The notes: generated by a model from the letters alone, not told the origin. 64,000 bases of DNA from Marinibaculum pumilum (GCF_042646425.1 NZ_JBHRTR010000037.1:1-64000), one strand, 5' to 3'; numbered from the stretch's first letter, positions 16,931-27,726 are shown. Numbers and translations: made by a program.

Positions 16931-18175
16931 TCAGTGCGCCACGGCCGCGGCGGCGGCCTCGTCGACCAGCGCGCCGCTGCGGAAGCGGTCCAGGCCGAAC
17001 GGCGCCGCCATCGGATGCGGCTCGTCGCGGGCGATGGTGGCGGCGAAGACATGGCCGGAACCGGGCGTCGCCTTGAAGCCGCCGGTGCCCCAGCCGCAGT
17101 TCAGGTAGAGGCCGGCCACCGGGCTGTGGCCGATGATCGGGCTGCGGTCGGCGGTGACATCCACGATGCCGCCCCATTGCCGCAGCATCCGCAGGCGGGA
17201 AAAGGCGGGGAACATTTCCAGCAGCGGGCCGGCCATCTCCTCGATCATGTCGAAGGAGCCGCGCTGGCTGTAGGAGGCATGGCTGTCGGTGCCGCCGCCG
17301 ATCACCAGCTCGCCCTTGTCGGACTGGCTGACATAGACATGCACGCTGCCCGACATCACCACCACGTCCAGAACCGGCTTGATCGGTTCCGACACCATCG
17401 CCTGCAGCGGCACGGAGGCGAGCGGCAGGCGGAAGCCCGCCATCTCCGCCAGGACCGAGGAATGGCCGGCGGCGACCAGGCCGACCTTGCCCGCGCCGAT
17501 GCGGCCGCGGCTGGTCTGCAGCCCTTTCACGCGGCCGCCTTCCACCTCGATTCCGGTGACCTCGCAGTTCTCGATGATGTCGACACCAAGCCGGTCGGCG
17601 GCGCGGGCATAGCCCCAGGCCACGGCGTCGTGGCGGGCGGTGCCGCCGCGGCGCTGCAGCAGCGCGCCCAGCACCGGATAGCGGCCGTCGATGCGGATCG
17701 GCGGCACCCACTGCTTGACCTCGGCGGGGCTCAGGAACTCCGCATCGATGCCGTTCAGCCAGTTGGCATGGCCGCGGCGCGAGATCTCCCGCAGGTCGTG
17801 CTCGTTATGGGCCAGGTGGAGCAGGCCGCGCGGGCTGTACATGACGTTGTAGTTCAGCTCCCGGCTCAGCCCGGCCCAGAGCTGGACCGCATGGTCGTAG
17901 AGCGCCGCGCTCTCGTCCTGCAGGTAGTTGGAGCGGACGATGGTGGTGTTGCGGCCGGTATTGCCGCCGCCCAGCCAGCCCTTCTCCAGCACGGCGACCT
18001 TCTTCTCGCCGTACTCGCGCGCCAGGTAATAGGCCGTTGCCAGGCCATGGCCGCCGCCGCCGACGATGACGATGTCGTACGCCGCCTGCGGCTCCGCCTT
18101 GCGCCAGGCGGGGGACCAGTCCTCGTGATTGCTGAACGCGTTGCGCGCCAGGGTGACCAGCGAATAGCGCTGCAT
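16931..18175 (-). CDS. soxB: Sarcosine oxidase beta subunit
   Basis: 414 residues. FAD-binding GGGGHGLATAYYLA near residue 40, then GNTGRNTTIVRSNY, and RHDAVAWGYARAAD, in which the His is the site of covalent FMN attachment in characterised heterotetrameric enzymes. The C-terminal GWGTGGFKATPGSG closes the FAD site. Oxidises sarcosine at the substrate-binding flavin. First gene of the minus-strand operon soxB-D-A-G plus the isochorismatase-family gene; the 202-bp gap to the divergent MFS gene must hold both promoters, though I see no clear operator in it. Confidence 0.92.
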   Translation of the reverse strand: MQRYSLVTLARNAFSNHEDWSPAWRKAEPQAAYDIVIVGGGGHGLATAYYLAREYGEKKVAVLEKGWLGGGNTGRNTTIVRSNYLQDESAALYDHAVQLWAGLSRELNYNVMYSPRGLLHLAHNEHDLREISRRGHANWLNGIDAEFLSPAEVKQWVPPIRIDGRYPVLGALLQRRGGTARHDAVAWGYARAADRLGVDIIENCEVTGIEVEGGRVKGLQTSRGRIGAGKVGLVAAGHSSVLAEMAGFRLPLASVPLQAMVSEPIKPVLDVVVMSGSVHVYVSQSDKGELVIGGGTDSHASYSQRGSFDMIEEMAGPLLEMFPAFSRLRMLRQWGGIVDVTADRSPIIGHSPVAGLYLNCGWGTGGFKATPGSGHVFAATIARDEPHPMAAPFGLDRFRSGALVDEAAAAAVAH

Positions 18176-18377
18176 GCGGCCTCGAAGATTCCTCGCCCCG
18201 CCCGACCCCTCGCCCCGCGCTGGCTTGGCCGGCCGGACGGGCCGGTGGCTGCGGGTCGATACCGGCGCAGTCTATGCGCGTGGCGCAGCCCTTCCAAGAG
18301 CCTGCGACGCTTGCCGCCTGCGGCGCCGCCGCGCATGCTGCGCCGCCGCCGGCACCCCGGGGAGGAAAGGACAAGCG

Positions 18378-19577
18378 TTGAACGCCACCCGCTGGATCAT
18401 GCTCATCGCGCTGACATCCGCGCGTTTCGCCGTGGGCTTCCAGATCGTCTCCGTCGCCAGCGTCACGGTCCATCTGCAGGGGGCGTTCGGCATCGACCAT
18501 GCCGGGGTCGGCACCCTGGCCAGCCTCTACCTGCTGCCGGGTCTGCTGCTGGCGATCCCGGCTGGCTGGCTCGGCTTCCGCTTCGGCGACCGGACGATGG
18601 TGCTGGTCAGCCTGGTGCTGATGGTGGTCGGTGGCTGCATTGCGACAATCGCCGTCGACCCGGTGATGCTCGGCGCCGGCCGGATCGTCGCCGGCAGCGG
18701 CGGGGTGATGATGATCGTGCTGAACAACAAGATGATCGCCGACTGGTTCGACAGCCGTACCATCGTCACCGCGATGGCGGTGATGATGTCCGGTTTCGCC
18801 CTGGGAATCGGGCTGGGCATGGTGGCGCATGTCTTCTTTGCCGACCTGGCCGGCTGGCCGGCCGCGCAATGGTCGACCGCGGCCATGGCGGCGATCGCCT
18901 TCCTGCTGACCCTGACGATCTATCGCGACCCGCCACTGGCGCATGTCTACCGCAACAGCGGCGGCGTGCCGGACGGCCCGCCACGCTTCCGCATCGAGCG
19001 GCCGGAGGTTCTGCTGATCTGCCTCGCCGGGCTGATCTGGGCGCTCTACAACGCCAGCTATCTGAGCTTCCTGACCTACGGCCCCGGGGTGCTGGGCGGC
19101 CGCAACGTGGATGCCCAGACCGCCGGCTGGATCATGGCGTTGGGCAACTGGCTGGCGATTGGCGCGATGCCGATCGGCGGCTGGCTGGCAGACCGCTTCC
19201 GCTCGCCCGGCATGATGGTCCTGGTCGGCGGCGTGGTGCTGGGTGTGGCCGAGATCGGGCTCGCCATCTCATCCGTACCGCTGCTGTCGGCGCTGGCTTT
19301 CGGCGTGTTCGGCGCCATGCCGGCGGCGATCATCGCCGCCCTGCCGGGGCAGGTGCTGAAGCCGGCCTCGCGTTCCGCCGGGGTCGGCATCTTCTACATC
19401 TGGTTCTTCGCCGGCGGGGCGGTGCTGCCGCCCCTGGGCGGGCTGGCCCGCGACATGACCGGCCTGCTCGTGGCGCCGATGGCGGTGGCCGTCTGCTTCA
19501 TCGTCCTGGCCCTGATCGTCTATGCCATCTTCCGCGCCGTGCAGTCCGCCGGGCGGGCGGTGGCGGTGCCTGCCTGA
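18378..19577 (+). CDS. MFS transporter, CynX/NimT-like
   Basis: 399 residues with 12 hydrophobic segments and the MFS loop GWLGFRFGDRTM after helix 2 and GGWLADRF after helix 8. It starts at TTG 18378, with a near-perfect GGAGGAAAGG at 18361-18370; no ATG is near. Divergent from the sarcosine oxidase operon, so import of sarcosine, glycine betaine or a related amine, or of a metabolite of that pathway, is plausible, but the sequence itself does not fix the substrate. Ends with an Arg/Ala-rich cytoplasmic tail. Confidence 0.78.
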   Translation: MNATRWIMLIALTSARFAVGFQIVSVASVTVHLQGAFGIDHAGVGTLASLYLLPGLLLAIPAGWLGFRFGDRTMVLVSLVLMVVGGCIATIAVDPVMLGAGRIVAGSGGVMMIVLNNKMIADWFDSRTIVTAMAVMMSGFALGIGLGMVAHVFFADLAGWPAAQWSTAAMAAIAFLLTLTIYRDPPLAHVYRNSGGVPDGPPRFRIERPEVLLICLAGLIWALYNASYLSFLTYGPGVLGGRNVDAQTAGWIMALGNWLAIGAMPIGGWLADRFRSPGMMVLVGGVVLGVAEIGLAISSVPLLSALAFGVFGAMPAAIIAALPGQVLKPASRSAGVGIFYIWFFAGGAVLPPLGGLARDMTGLLVAPMAVAVCFIVLALIVYAIFRAVQSAGRAVAVPA

Positions 19578-19580
19578 TTT

Positions 19581-19620
19581 TACATAGAAGTTTGTGGTGA
19601 TTATTTTTCATACATAGAAA
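19581..19620. promoter_or_regulatory. AT-rich cysG promoter region with TACATAGAA direct repeats
   Basis: TACATAGAAG (19581-19590) and TACATAGAAA (19611-19620) are spaced exactly 30 bp, inside a roughly 60-bp AT-rich tract (19577-19637) that stands out in this genome. It is the only gap before the siroheme/sulfite reductase operon. Probable promoter and binding sites for a sulfur regulator; which regulator family is unknown. Confidence 0.55.
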
Positions 19621-19742
19621 TTGTTGATTTATGGCTTTTGCCAGCGCACTTTCCCGGCAATGGCAATCGGGGAGCTGTGCGCATGGACAATGCCGCGCGC
19701 CCTGAGGGCCGGAGAAGGAACCGGATCTTCGGAGGAGCCGCG

Positions 19743-21170
19743 ATGCGGCATTTGCCGATCAGCATGACCCTGGCGGACCGCCCGGTGCTCGTCGTCGGCG
19801 GCGGCGAGGAAGCCGCCCGCAAGGTGCGCCTGGTGCGGCGCGCCGGCGGCCTGGTGCGCCTGGTGGCCGATGCGCCCGTGGCGGAACTGACCGAGCTGGC
19901 CCGCGACGGCGGCCTCGAGATCCGTGCCCGCGCCTTCCGCCCCGCCGACCTGTCCGGCACCGCCCTGGCCTATGCCACCAGCGGCGACGATGCCACCGAC
20001 CGCCTGGTCTCCCGCGCCGCGCAGGCGGCCGGGGTGCCGGTGAACGTGGTCGACCGGCCTGAGCTCTGCACCTTCATCACCCCGGCGATCGTCGACCGCT
20101 CGCCGATCACCGTCGCGATTTCCTCCGGCGGCGCGGCGCCGGTCCTGGCGCGCCGCATCCGCGGCTGGATCGAGGCGCTACTGCCGGCCCGCATCGGCCG
20201 CCTGGCCACCCTGGCCGAGGGCCTGCGCGAGGCGGTGGCCGACGGGCTTCCCGCCGGGCGCCGCCGCACCTTCTGGGAGCGACTGTTCGACAGCCCGGCC
20301 GCGGCCCAGGCCCTGGCCGGCGACGAGGCCGGCGCCCTGGCCGGCTTCCGCGAGCAGCTGGACCAGGCCGCCGCGCAGGCGGCGCCGGTGCTGGGGATGG
20401 TGCATATCGTCGGCGGCGGGCCGGGCGACCCGGACCTGCTGACCGTGCGCGCGCAGCGGCTGCTGCAGGACGCCGACGTCATCGTCTACGACAAGCTGGT
20501 GGGTGACGAGGTGCTGGACCGGGCGCGGCGCGACGCGGTGCGGATCTTTGTCGGCAAGCAGAAGTGCAACCATGCCCGCAGCCAGGACGAGATCAACGCG
20601 ATCCTGCACGAGCAGGCGCTGGCCGGCCGCAAGGTGGTGCGGCTGAAGGGCGGCGATCCCTTCGTCTTCGGCCGGGGCGGCGAGGAGGTCGCGTATCTCC
20701 GCGACCGCGGCATCGCCGTGGAGGTGGTGCCAGGCATCACGGCGGCGATGGGCTGCGCGGCCGCCGCGCAGCTGCCGCTCACCCACCGCGACCATGCGAT
20801 GTCGGCGGTTTTCATCACCGGCCATGCGAAAAATGGGGAACCGGACCATGACTGGGCGACCCTCGCCCAGGCCCGGCAGACCATCGTCGTCTATATGGGC
20901 GTCAGCACCGCCGGCATGATCGCTGATCGGCTGATCGGCCATGGCATGGCGCCGGACATGCCCGTGGCGGTGATCGAGAACGGCACCCGGGCCGACCAGA
21001 AGGTGGTGCCGGCGCGGCTGGACGGGCTGGAGGCGGCCATGCGCGCCGCGGATGTGACGGGTCCGGCGGTGATCGTGATCGGCACGGTGGCCGCCCTGGC
21101 CAGGGTCCAGGGCCTGCCGGAAGAGCTCGCCGCGGCGGCCGAACAGCATTATGCGATCGCCGCCGAATAG
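19743..21170 (+). CDS. cysG: Siroheme synthase CysG (precorrin-2 dehydrogenase/ferrochelatase and uroporphyrinogen-III methyltransferase)
   Basis: 475 residues. The N-terminal third is the CysG_A dehydrogenase/ferrochelatase with VLVVGGGEEAARKV and a SSGGAAPVLARRIR segment; from about residue 215 comes the SAM-dependent methyltransferase with VHIVGGGPGDPDLLTVRAQ, VRLKGGDPFVFGRGGEE and GITAAMGCAAAAQLPLTHR. It makes siroheme, the cofactor of the sulfite reductase encoded two genes later. Start at 19743 has GGAGGAG 5 bp upstream; an in-frame ATG at 19683 would add 20 unconserved residues. First gene of a four-gene operon. Confidence 0.93.
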   Translation: MRHLPISMTLADRPVLVVGGGEEAARKVRLVRRAGGLVRLVADAPVAELTELARDGGLEIRARAFRPADLSGTALAYATSGDDATDRLVSRAAQAAGVPVNVVDRPELCTFITPAIVDRSPITVAISSGGAAPVLARRIRGWIEALLPARIGRLATLAEGLREAVADGLPAGRRRTFWERLFDSPAAAQALAGDEAGALAGFREQLDQAAAQAAPVLGMVHIVGGGPGDPDLLTVRAQRLLQDADVIVYDKLVGDEVLDRARRDAVRIFVGKQKCNHARSQDEINAILHEQALAGRKVVRLKGGDPFVFGRGGEEVAYLRDRGIAVEVVPGITAAMGCAAAAQLPLTHRDHAMSAVFITGHAKNGEPDHDWATLAQARQTIVVYMGVSTAGMIADRLIGHGMAPDMPVAVIENGTRADQKVVPARLDGLEAAMRAADVTGPAVIVIGTVAALARVQGLPEELAAAAEQHYAIAAE

Positions 21171-21204
21171 GCCGGCGCGACCAAGCAACGGACGGAAGTA
21201 AGCG

Positions 21205-21537
21205 ATGCAGAAGGGTGCCAAGGGCAAGAGCCGCGCGATGACCGCGAACCGCCTGCGCGACGGGTTGACGGTGTTCCTCGCCGATGGCGGCGAATGGGTG
21301 ACCGAGATCGACCGGGCGGCGGTCGCCACCGATGCCGACGGCATGGCGGCGCTGGAGAAGCAGGGTGCGGACGCCGAGGCGGCGCAGCATGTCGTGGGCG
21401 CCTACCTGATCGATGTCGAGGCGGCGGACGGCCATGTGCGCCCGCTGCGCAACCGCGAACAGATCCGCGCCGCGGGCGGGCCCACGGTGCCGGGCGCCGT
21501 GGCCGATCCCGGTGCCGGCTACGCGCAATCCGCCTGA
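21205..21537 (+). CDS. DUF2849 protein of the sulfite reductase operon
   Basis: 110 residues, one domain: TANRLRDGLTVFLADGGEWVTEIDRA and HVVGAYLIDVEAADGHVRPLRNREQIRAAGG match DUF2849, a small alphaproteobacterial family that sits almost always next to CysI-type reductases. No biochemical role is known. Spaced 34 bp from cysG and 44 bp from the reductase gene. Role in assembly or regulation of the reductase is inference from context. Confidence 0.83.
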   Translation: MQKGAKGKSRAMTANRLRDGLTVFLADGGEWVTEIDRAAVATDADGMAALEKQGADAEAAQHVVGAYLIDVEAADGHVRPLRNREQIRAAGGPTVPGAVADPGAGYAQSA

Positions 21538-21581
21538 ACGGATTCTAGGAGGCGCCCCGATCCGGGGTGCGGGAGCGAAAG

Positions 21582-23223
<1,642 letters not shown>

Positions 23224-23240
<17 letters not shown>

Positions 23241-23733
23241 CGGCCAGGCCCGCGAGGATTCCTGGCGCCACCTGGAGGATGACGAGGCCCTGCCGGCGGA
23301 CGGCGCCGCCGTCACCGTGAGCCTGACCCGCTGGGAGCGCAACGAGACCGAGCTGCGCGACTGGAACGGCCGGCTCGGCCTGCGCCTGGCCGCCGGCGAG
23401 CTGGCGGAGCAGGTGGGCGAGGATGCCGGCCGCTTCGACCTGATCTGCGTCGCCTTCCCCGCATTCACCGACGGACGCGGTTTCTCCACCGGCCGGCTGC
23501 TGCGCGGCCGCTACGGCTTCAAGGGCGAGCTGCGCGCCACCGGCCGGGTGATCCGCGACCAGTTCTTCTTCCTGCACCGGGTCGGCTTCGACAGTATCGA
23601 GGTCGCCGACCCGAAGCTGGCGGAACAATGGGCGGACGCCCTGGGCGAGATCTCCGTCGTCTACCAGCCCTCCCACGACCGCCGGGTGTCCATCCCCCAG
23701 GCCCGCTGGCAGAGCCGCGCCGCGGCGGAATAG
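23224..23733 (+). CDS. DUF934 protein of the sulfite reductase operon
   Basis: 169 residues. WERNETELRDWNG, FPAFTDGRGFSTGRLLRGRYGFKGELRATG and VIRDQFFFLHRVGFDSIEV are the DUF934 core. This family is encoded beside cysI in many proteobacteria and may help assimilatory sulfate reduction, but no activity is proven. Its start overlaps the 3' end of cysI by 17 nt, which implies coupled translation. Last gene of the operon; the next cys genes (cysH, cysDN) are not in the window. Confidence 0.87.
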
Positions 23734-23788
23734 GCGTTGCCAGATCGGGTTCGCCCCGGCGCCCTTGTGCCGCAGCGACCCACCAGAT

Positions 23789-23884
23789 CGTCATTCCATG
23801 GCATGACCATGGAATCCATTCCGCAGGCATCGCGGTGCCACACGGCTGGCGGAATGGATCCTCGCCTCAAGGGCGAGGATGACG
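23789..23884. repeat. Intact cloverleaf-like tripartite palindromic element
   Basis: CGTC (23789-23792) pairs with GACG (23881-23884) and encloses three abutting perfect hairpins with no base between them: ATTCCATGG-CATGA-CCATGGAAT (23793-23815), CCATTCCGC with GCGGAATGG around a 24-nt loop (23816-23857), and ATCCTCGCC-TCAAG-GGCGAGGAT (23858-23880). The outer two are each 23 nt with 9-bp stems and 5-nt loops. Related copies are at 71-157 and 8077-8183. Non-coding; lies between the convergent sulfite reductase operon and katG. Confidence 0.75.
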
Positions 23885-24020
23885 GACAGGGCGCGGAGCC
23901 AGGTGAATTCTGCGCCATCATCAGTGCATGGCGACGATGTTATGTGGCCGCTGTAATCCCGCCATTACCGGCGTAAGGTCCATGGCAGGTCTCCCCTATG
24001 CGGCACGCACGGTGCCCCGG

Positions 24021-24052
24021 GCGCCGCGCGACTGAGCCATGTCGCGCGGCGC
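24021..24052. terminator. Perfect 12-bp hairpin after katG
   Basis: GCGCCGCGCGAC (24021-24032), loop TGAGCCAT, GTCGCGCGGCGC (24041-24052). A stem this stable just beyond the expected end of katG is a candidate transcription terminator for the minus strand, though no T-run follows it. The sequence breaks into N at the very next base. Confidence 0.5.
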
Positions 24053-24154
24053 NNNNNNNNNNNNNNNNNNNNNNNNNNNNNNNNNNNNNNNNNNNNNNNN
24101 NNNNNNNNNNNNNNNNNNNNNNNNNNNNNNNNNNNNNNNNNNNNNNNNNNNNNN
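24053..24154. other. Assembly gap (102 N)
   Basis: A run of 102 unknown bases. It removes the last residues and stop codon of katG. The true length of missing sequence is unknown; the gap begins exactly at the end of a strong hairpin, a usual cause of sequencing drop-out. Confidence 0.99.
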
Positions 24155-26307
24155 CATGCCGCCACGAAGTCCTTCACGAATTTCGCTTCATTGTCGTCCT
24201 GGGCATAGACTTCCGCATAGGCGCGCAGGATCGCGTTGGAGCCGAACACCAGGTCCACGCGGGTCGCGGTCCATCTGACCGCGCCGCTGGCACGGTCGCG
24301 GATCTCGTAGACGCCTTCCCCCCCGTAGACACCTTCCTTGGCAGGCAGCCACTCGTAGCGCATGTCGGTGAGGTTCACGAAGAAGTCGTTCGTGAGCGCG
24401 CCGACCCGGTCGGTGAAGACGCCATGCGCGCTGCCGCCGTGGTTGGTGCCCAGCACGCGCATGCCCCCGACCAGAACGGTCATCTCCGGCGCCGTCAGAC
24501 CCAGGAGCTGCGTGCGGTCGAGCATCATCTCCTCGGGCGAGACGGCGTACTGCCGCTTCAGCCAGTTGCGGTAGCCGTCGGCCAACGGCTCCAGCGCATC
24601 GAACGAGGCGGCGTCGGTCATCTCCGCCGTCGCATCGCCGCGGCCGGGGGTGAAGGGTACTGAAACCGCGTGGCCGGCCGCCCTGGCCGCCTGCTCGATC
24701 CCGACATTGCCGGCCAGGACGATCACGTCGGCCAGGGAGGCCCCGGCCTGCCTGGCAATGGGCTCCAGAACGGACAGCACCTTCGCCAGGCGCTGCGGCT
24801 CGTTGCCCTCCCAGTCCTTCTGCGGTGCCAGGCGGATGCGGGCGCCGTTCGCGCCGCCCCGCATGTCGGAGCCGCGCCAGGTCCGGGCGCTGTCCCAGGC
24901 GGTGGCGACCATCTCGGCGACGGACAGGCCGGCGGCGGCGATCTGCGACTTCACCCCGCCGATGTCATAGTTGATCGGGCCGGTCGGGACCGGGTCCTGC
25001 CAGACCAGGTCCTCCGCGGGCACCTCCGGCCCGAAATAGCGCGCCTTCGGCCCCATGTCGCGATGGGTCAGCTTGAACCAGGCGCGGGCGAAGGTGTCCT
25101 GGAAATAGGCCGGGTCGGCGCGGAACTTCTCCATGTACTGGCGGTAGACCGGATCCATCTTCATCGCCATGTCGGCGTCGGTCATGATCGGGTTGTGGCG
25201 GATCGACGGGTCGCTGGCATCCAGCGGCTTGTCCTCTTCCGCGATTGACACCGGCTCCCACTGCGAAGCACCCGCGGGGCTCTTGCGCAGCTCCCACTCA
25301 TGGTCCAGCAGCATGGAGAAATAGCCCTGGTCGAACTTCGTCGGGTGGCTCGTCCAGGCGCCCTCGATGCCGCTGGTCACCGCGTTGCTGGCCTTGCCGC
25401 CCATGTTCGGATTCATCCAGCCGAAGCCCTGGTGCTCCACGCCTGCCGCTTCCGGCTCCGGGCCCAGCGCGTCGGCATCGCCATTGCCGTGGCATTTGCC
25501 CACGGTGTGGCCGCCGGCGGTCAGGGCCGCCGTCTCTTCGTCGTCCATCGCCATGCGGGCGAAGGTCTCGCGGACCTGCGCGGCGGTCTTCAGCGGGTCT
25601 GACTTGCCGTTGACCCCTTCGGGATTGACGTAGATCAGCCCCATCTGCACCGCCGCGAGCGGGTTCTGCATCGTGCCGGGGTCGTCGACACTGTCGTAGC
25701 GCTCGTCGGAGGGGGCGAGCCATTCCTTCTCCGCGCCCCAGTAGGTGTCCTTCTCCGGATGCCAGATATCCTCGCGGCCGAAGGCGAAGCCGAAGGTCTT
25801 CAGGCCCATCGACTCGTAGGCGACATTGCCCGCCAGGATGATCAGGTCGGCCCAGCTGACCCGGTTGCCGTACTTCTTCTTGATCGGCCAGAGCAGGCGG
25901 CGCGCCTTGTCCAGGCTGACATTGTCCGGCCAGGAATTGAGCGGTGCGAAGCGCTGGTTGCCGGTGCCGCCGCCGCCGCGGCCGTCGGCCAGGCGGTAGG
26001 AGCCTGCCGCATGCCATGCCATGCGGATCATCAGGCCGCCATAATGGCCCCAGTCGGCCGGCCACCAGGGCTGGCTGTCGGTCATCAGGTGATGCAGGTC
26101 CGCCTTCAGCGCCGCGACGTCGAGCTTTTTCAGCTCCGCGCGATAGTCGAAATCCGCGCCCAGCGGGTTCGTCTTGGCATCATGCTGGTGCAGGATGTCG
26201 AAGTTCAGCGCGTTCGGCCACCAGGACATCACCGAGCTGTCCTGATGGGTGTTCCCGCCATGCATCACCGGGCATTTGCCCGCATTCGAACTGCCGTTTC
26301 CGTCCAT
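24155..26307 (-). CDS. katG: Catalase-peroxidase KatG (3' end in gap)
   Basis: 717 residues are visible. Distal haem pocket R95, W98, H99 (RMAWH); the Met-Tyr-Trp cross-link partners W98, Y226 (GLIYVNPEG) and M252 (ETFARMAM); proximal His H267 (GGHTVGKCHG). The second, haem-less domain runs to FVKDFVAA, after which homologues carry only some 10-15 more residues, so just the very end is lost in the N run. Destroys hydrogen peroxide in the cytoplasm. The peroxide made by sarcosine oxidase and glycolate oxidase elsewhere in the window is a natural substrate source. Start at 26307 follows GAAGGAGGGTTGAAAC. Confidence 0.95.
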
Positions 26308-26597
26308 GTTTCAACCCTCCTTCGCTCCCGCGGGTCCGCGATGCAATCTCGTCGCCCCTGCCAGGTTGCCCCGGCCGGGCGACCGCCGGACCGCCGGGAC
26401 GACGACCCGCAATCGCCCCTCTACCGGTACGTAATATCAATTTGGAATGATTCAAATCTGTGGCAGCCATTTGCCGCCGGGCAGGATGGTACAGGAATGC
26501 GAAGGGGGCCTGTCGACGCCGGACCTGCGGCTTGGTCAGGGCACAGGCCATGGCGCAGGCGGGGCGGCCTTTGCCGGCTGCCCCGCCTTCGGCGCCT
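26308..26597. promoter_or_regulatory. katG upstream region with AT-rich dyad
   Basis: 290 bp between katG and the 3' end of the TRAP-binding-protein gene. It is GC-rich except for 26428-26460, which holds ATTTG-N8-CAAAT (26440-26457) and ATATCAA. The spacing of this dyad, about 130 bp upstream of the katG start, suits a regulator site or promoter element. I do not see a clear OxyR consensus. No gene-like open frame. Confidence 0.35.
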
Positions 26598-27656
26598 TCA
26601 GCTGCCGGTATCGGCAGCTTCGCGGAACCGGCGCAGCACTTCGGCTGCCGGCTTGCCGCGTTCCTCCAGGCTGCGGACCCAGTCCTCCGCCACCGGCGCA
26701 TAGAGGCGCTGCATCTGCGCCTGCTGCTCCGAGGTCAGGCGAACCAGGGTGGTGCCCTGCGCTTCGAGCCGCTGCAGCGCCTCCTCGTTGTCGCGGTCGA
26801 TCTTCTCGCAGGCGCTGCGGGTGACCTTTTCGCCCGCCTGCAGCATCGCCTGCTGCACTTCCGGCGAGAGCTGGTCCCAGACCCTGCGAGAGATTCCGTA
26901 GAACGTGACGCTGCTGCCGAAGGCGCCGCCGACCGTGGCGTATTCCGACAGCTTCTGCAGGTCGTAGGAGAAGATGCTGGCCGCCGGGAAGGAGGTGCCG
27001 TCGACGGTGCCGCGGGCGAAACTCTCGGTCAGTTCCGGCGCCCCCATGCGGATGGGCACGATGCCCAGGCTGCGCAGGCCGGCATCCATCGTACCTCCGC
27101 TGGAGCGGATCTTCAGGCCCTTCAGGCTGTCCAGGTCCGACATCGGCTTCGAGGTGAACAGCTCGTATTGCGGCAGGCCGACGACGTACAGCAGCTTGAT
27201 GCCGGCGGGGGCCAGTTCCTCCCGGTCGATCGGCCCGCCGTCCTTCGCCAGGGTTTCATAGGCCAGGGCGGCTGCGCAGGCGCTGGGCACCAGCCCCGGC
27301 AGCTCACCGATGGTGGACAGGGCGAGCTTGTCGCCCAGATAGCCGGGGAAGAACTCGCCCATATCGGCCACGCCGGCCTCCACCAGGGTCAGCATGTCCT
27401 TTGCCTTGCCCAGGCTCTGGCTGGGATAGCGTTTGATGGTGACGGCGCCGCCCGTCGCTTCCTCGACCTCCGCGATCCAGGGCTTGATGGCGTAGCGGGC
27501 GATGTAGTGATCGGCCGGCAGCCGGTCCGCATGCTTCAGTTCGATGGGGTCCTGGGCCGCGGCAGCCGCGGTGCCGGCAGTTGCAGGGCCCAGGGCCAGG
27601 ATCAGGCCCAGGGCCAGGCCGATGGCGCCGCTTTTCGGGTTTGGCCGGATGCTCAT
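26598..27656 (-). CDS. TRAP transporter solute-binding protein, DctP family
   Basis: 352 residues with a signal peptide (hydrophobic core ending TAAAAAQ) and the DctP fold: IELKHADRLPADHY at the mature N-terminus, YPSQSLGKAKDMLTLVEAGVADMG, LKGLKIRSSGGTMDAGLRSLG containing the conserved arginine that binds a carboxylate, and SFARGTVDG. Captures an organic acid in the periplasm for a DctQM permease. No permease genes are adjacent, so it is an orphan in this window. A perfect dyad at 27727-27744 lies 71 bp upstream of its start. Confidence 0.85.
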   Translation of the reverse strand: MSIRPNPKSGAIGLALGLILALGPATAGTAAAAAQDPIELKHADRLPADHYIARYAIKPWIAEVEEATGGAVTIKRYPSQSLGKAKDMLTLVEAGVADMGEFFPGYLGDKLALSTIGELPGLVPSACAAALAYETLAKDGGPIDREELAPAGIKLLYVVGLPQYELFTSKPMSDLDSLKGLKIRSSGGTMDAGLRSLGIVPIRMGAPELTESFARGTVDGTSFPAASIFSYDLQKLSEYATVGGAFGSSVTFYGISRRVWDQLSPEVQQAMLQAGEKVTRSACEKIDRDNEEALQRLEAQGTTLVRLTSEQQAQMQRLYAPVAEDWVRSLEERGKPAAEVLRRFREAADTGS

Positions 27657-27726
27657 GGCATTTCCTCCTCAGGTTTTCTTTTTGCGCGGAGGAGGCTAGC
27701 GCGCGGCGGGCATCGGCTGCAAAGAA

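Noticed and set aside
19683..19742. Upstream ATG for cysG giving 20 extra residues
   Set aside because: No good ribosome site and the extra residues are not typical of CysG; 19743 has GGAGGAG at the right distance.
23734..23964. tRNA gene, because of the cloverleaf shape
   Set aside because: No CCA-adjacent acceptor stem, no T-arm GTTCGA motif, arm sizes (9-5-9, 42, 9-5-9) do not match a tRNA.
23995..24052. KatG C-terminal extension reading through the N run
   Set aside because: Residues after the gap are read from the terminator hairpin; the KatG frame should stop inside the gap.
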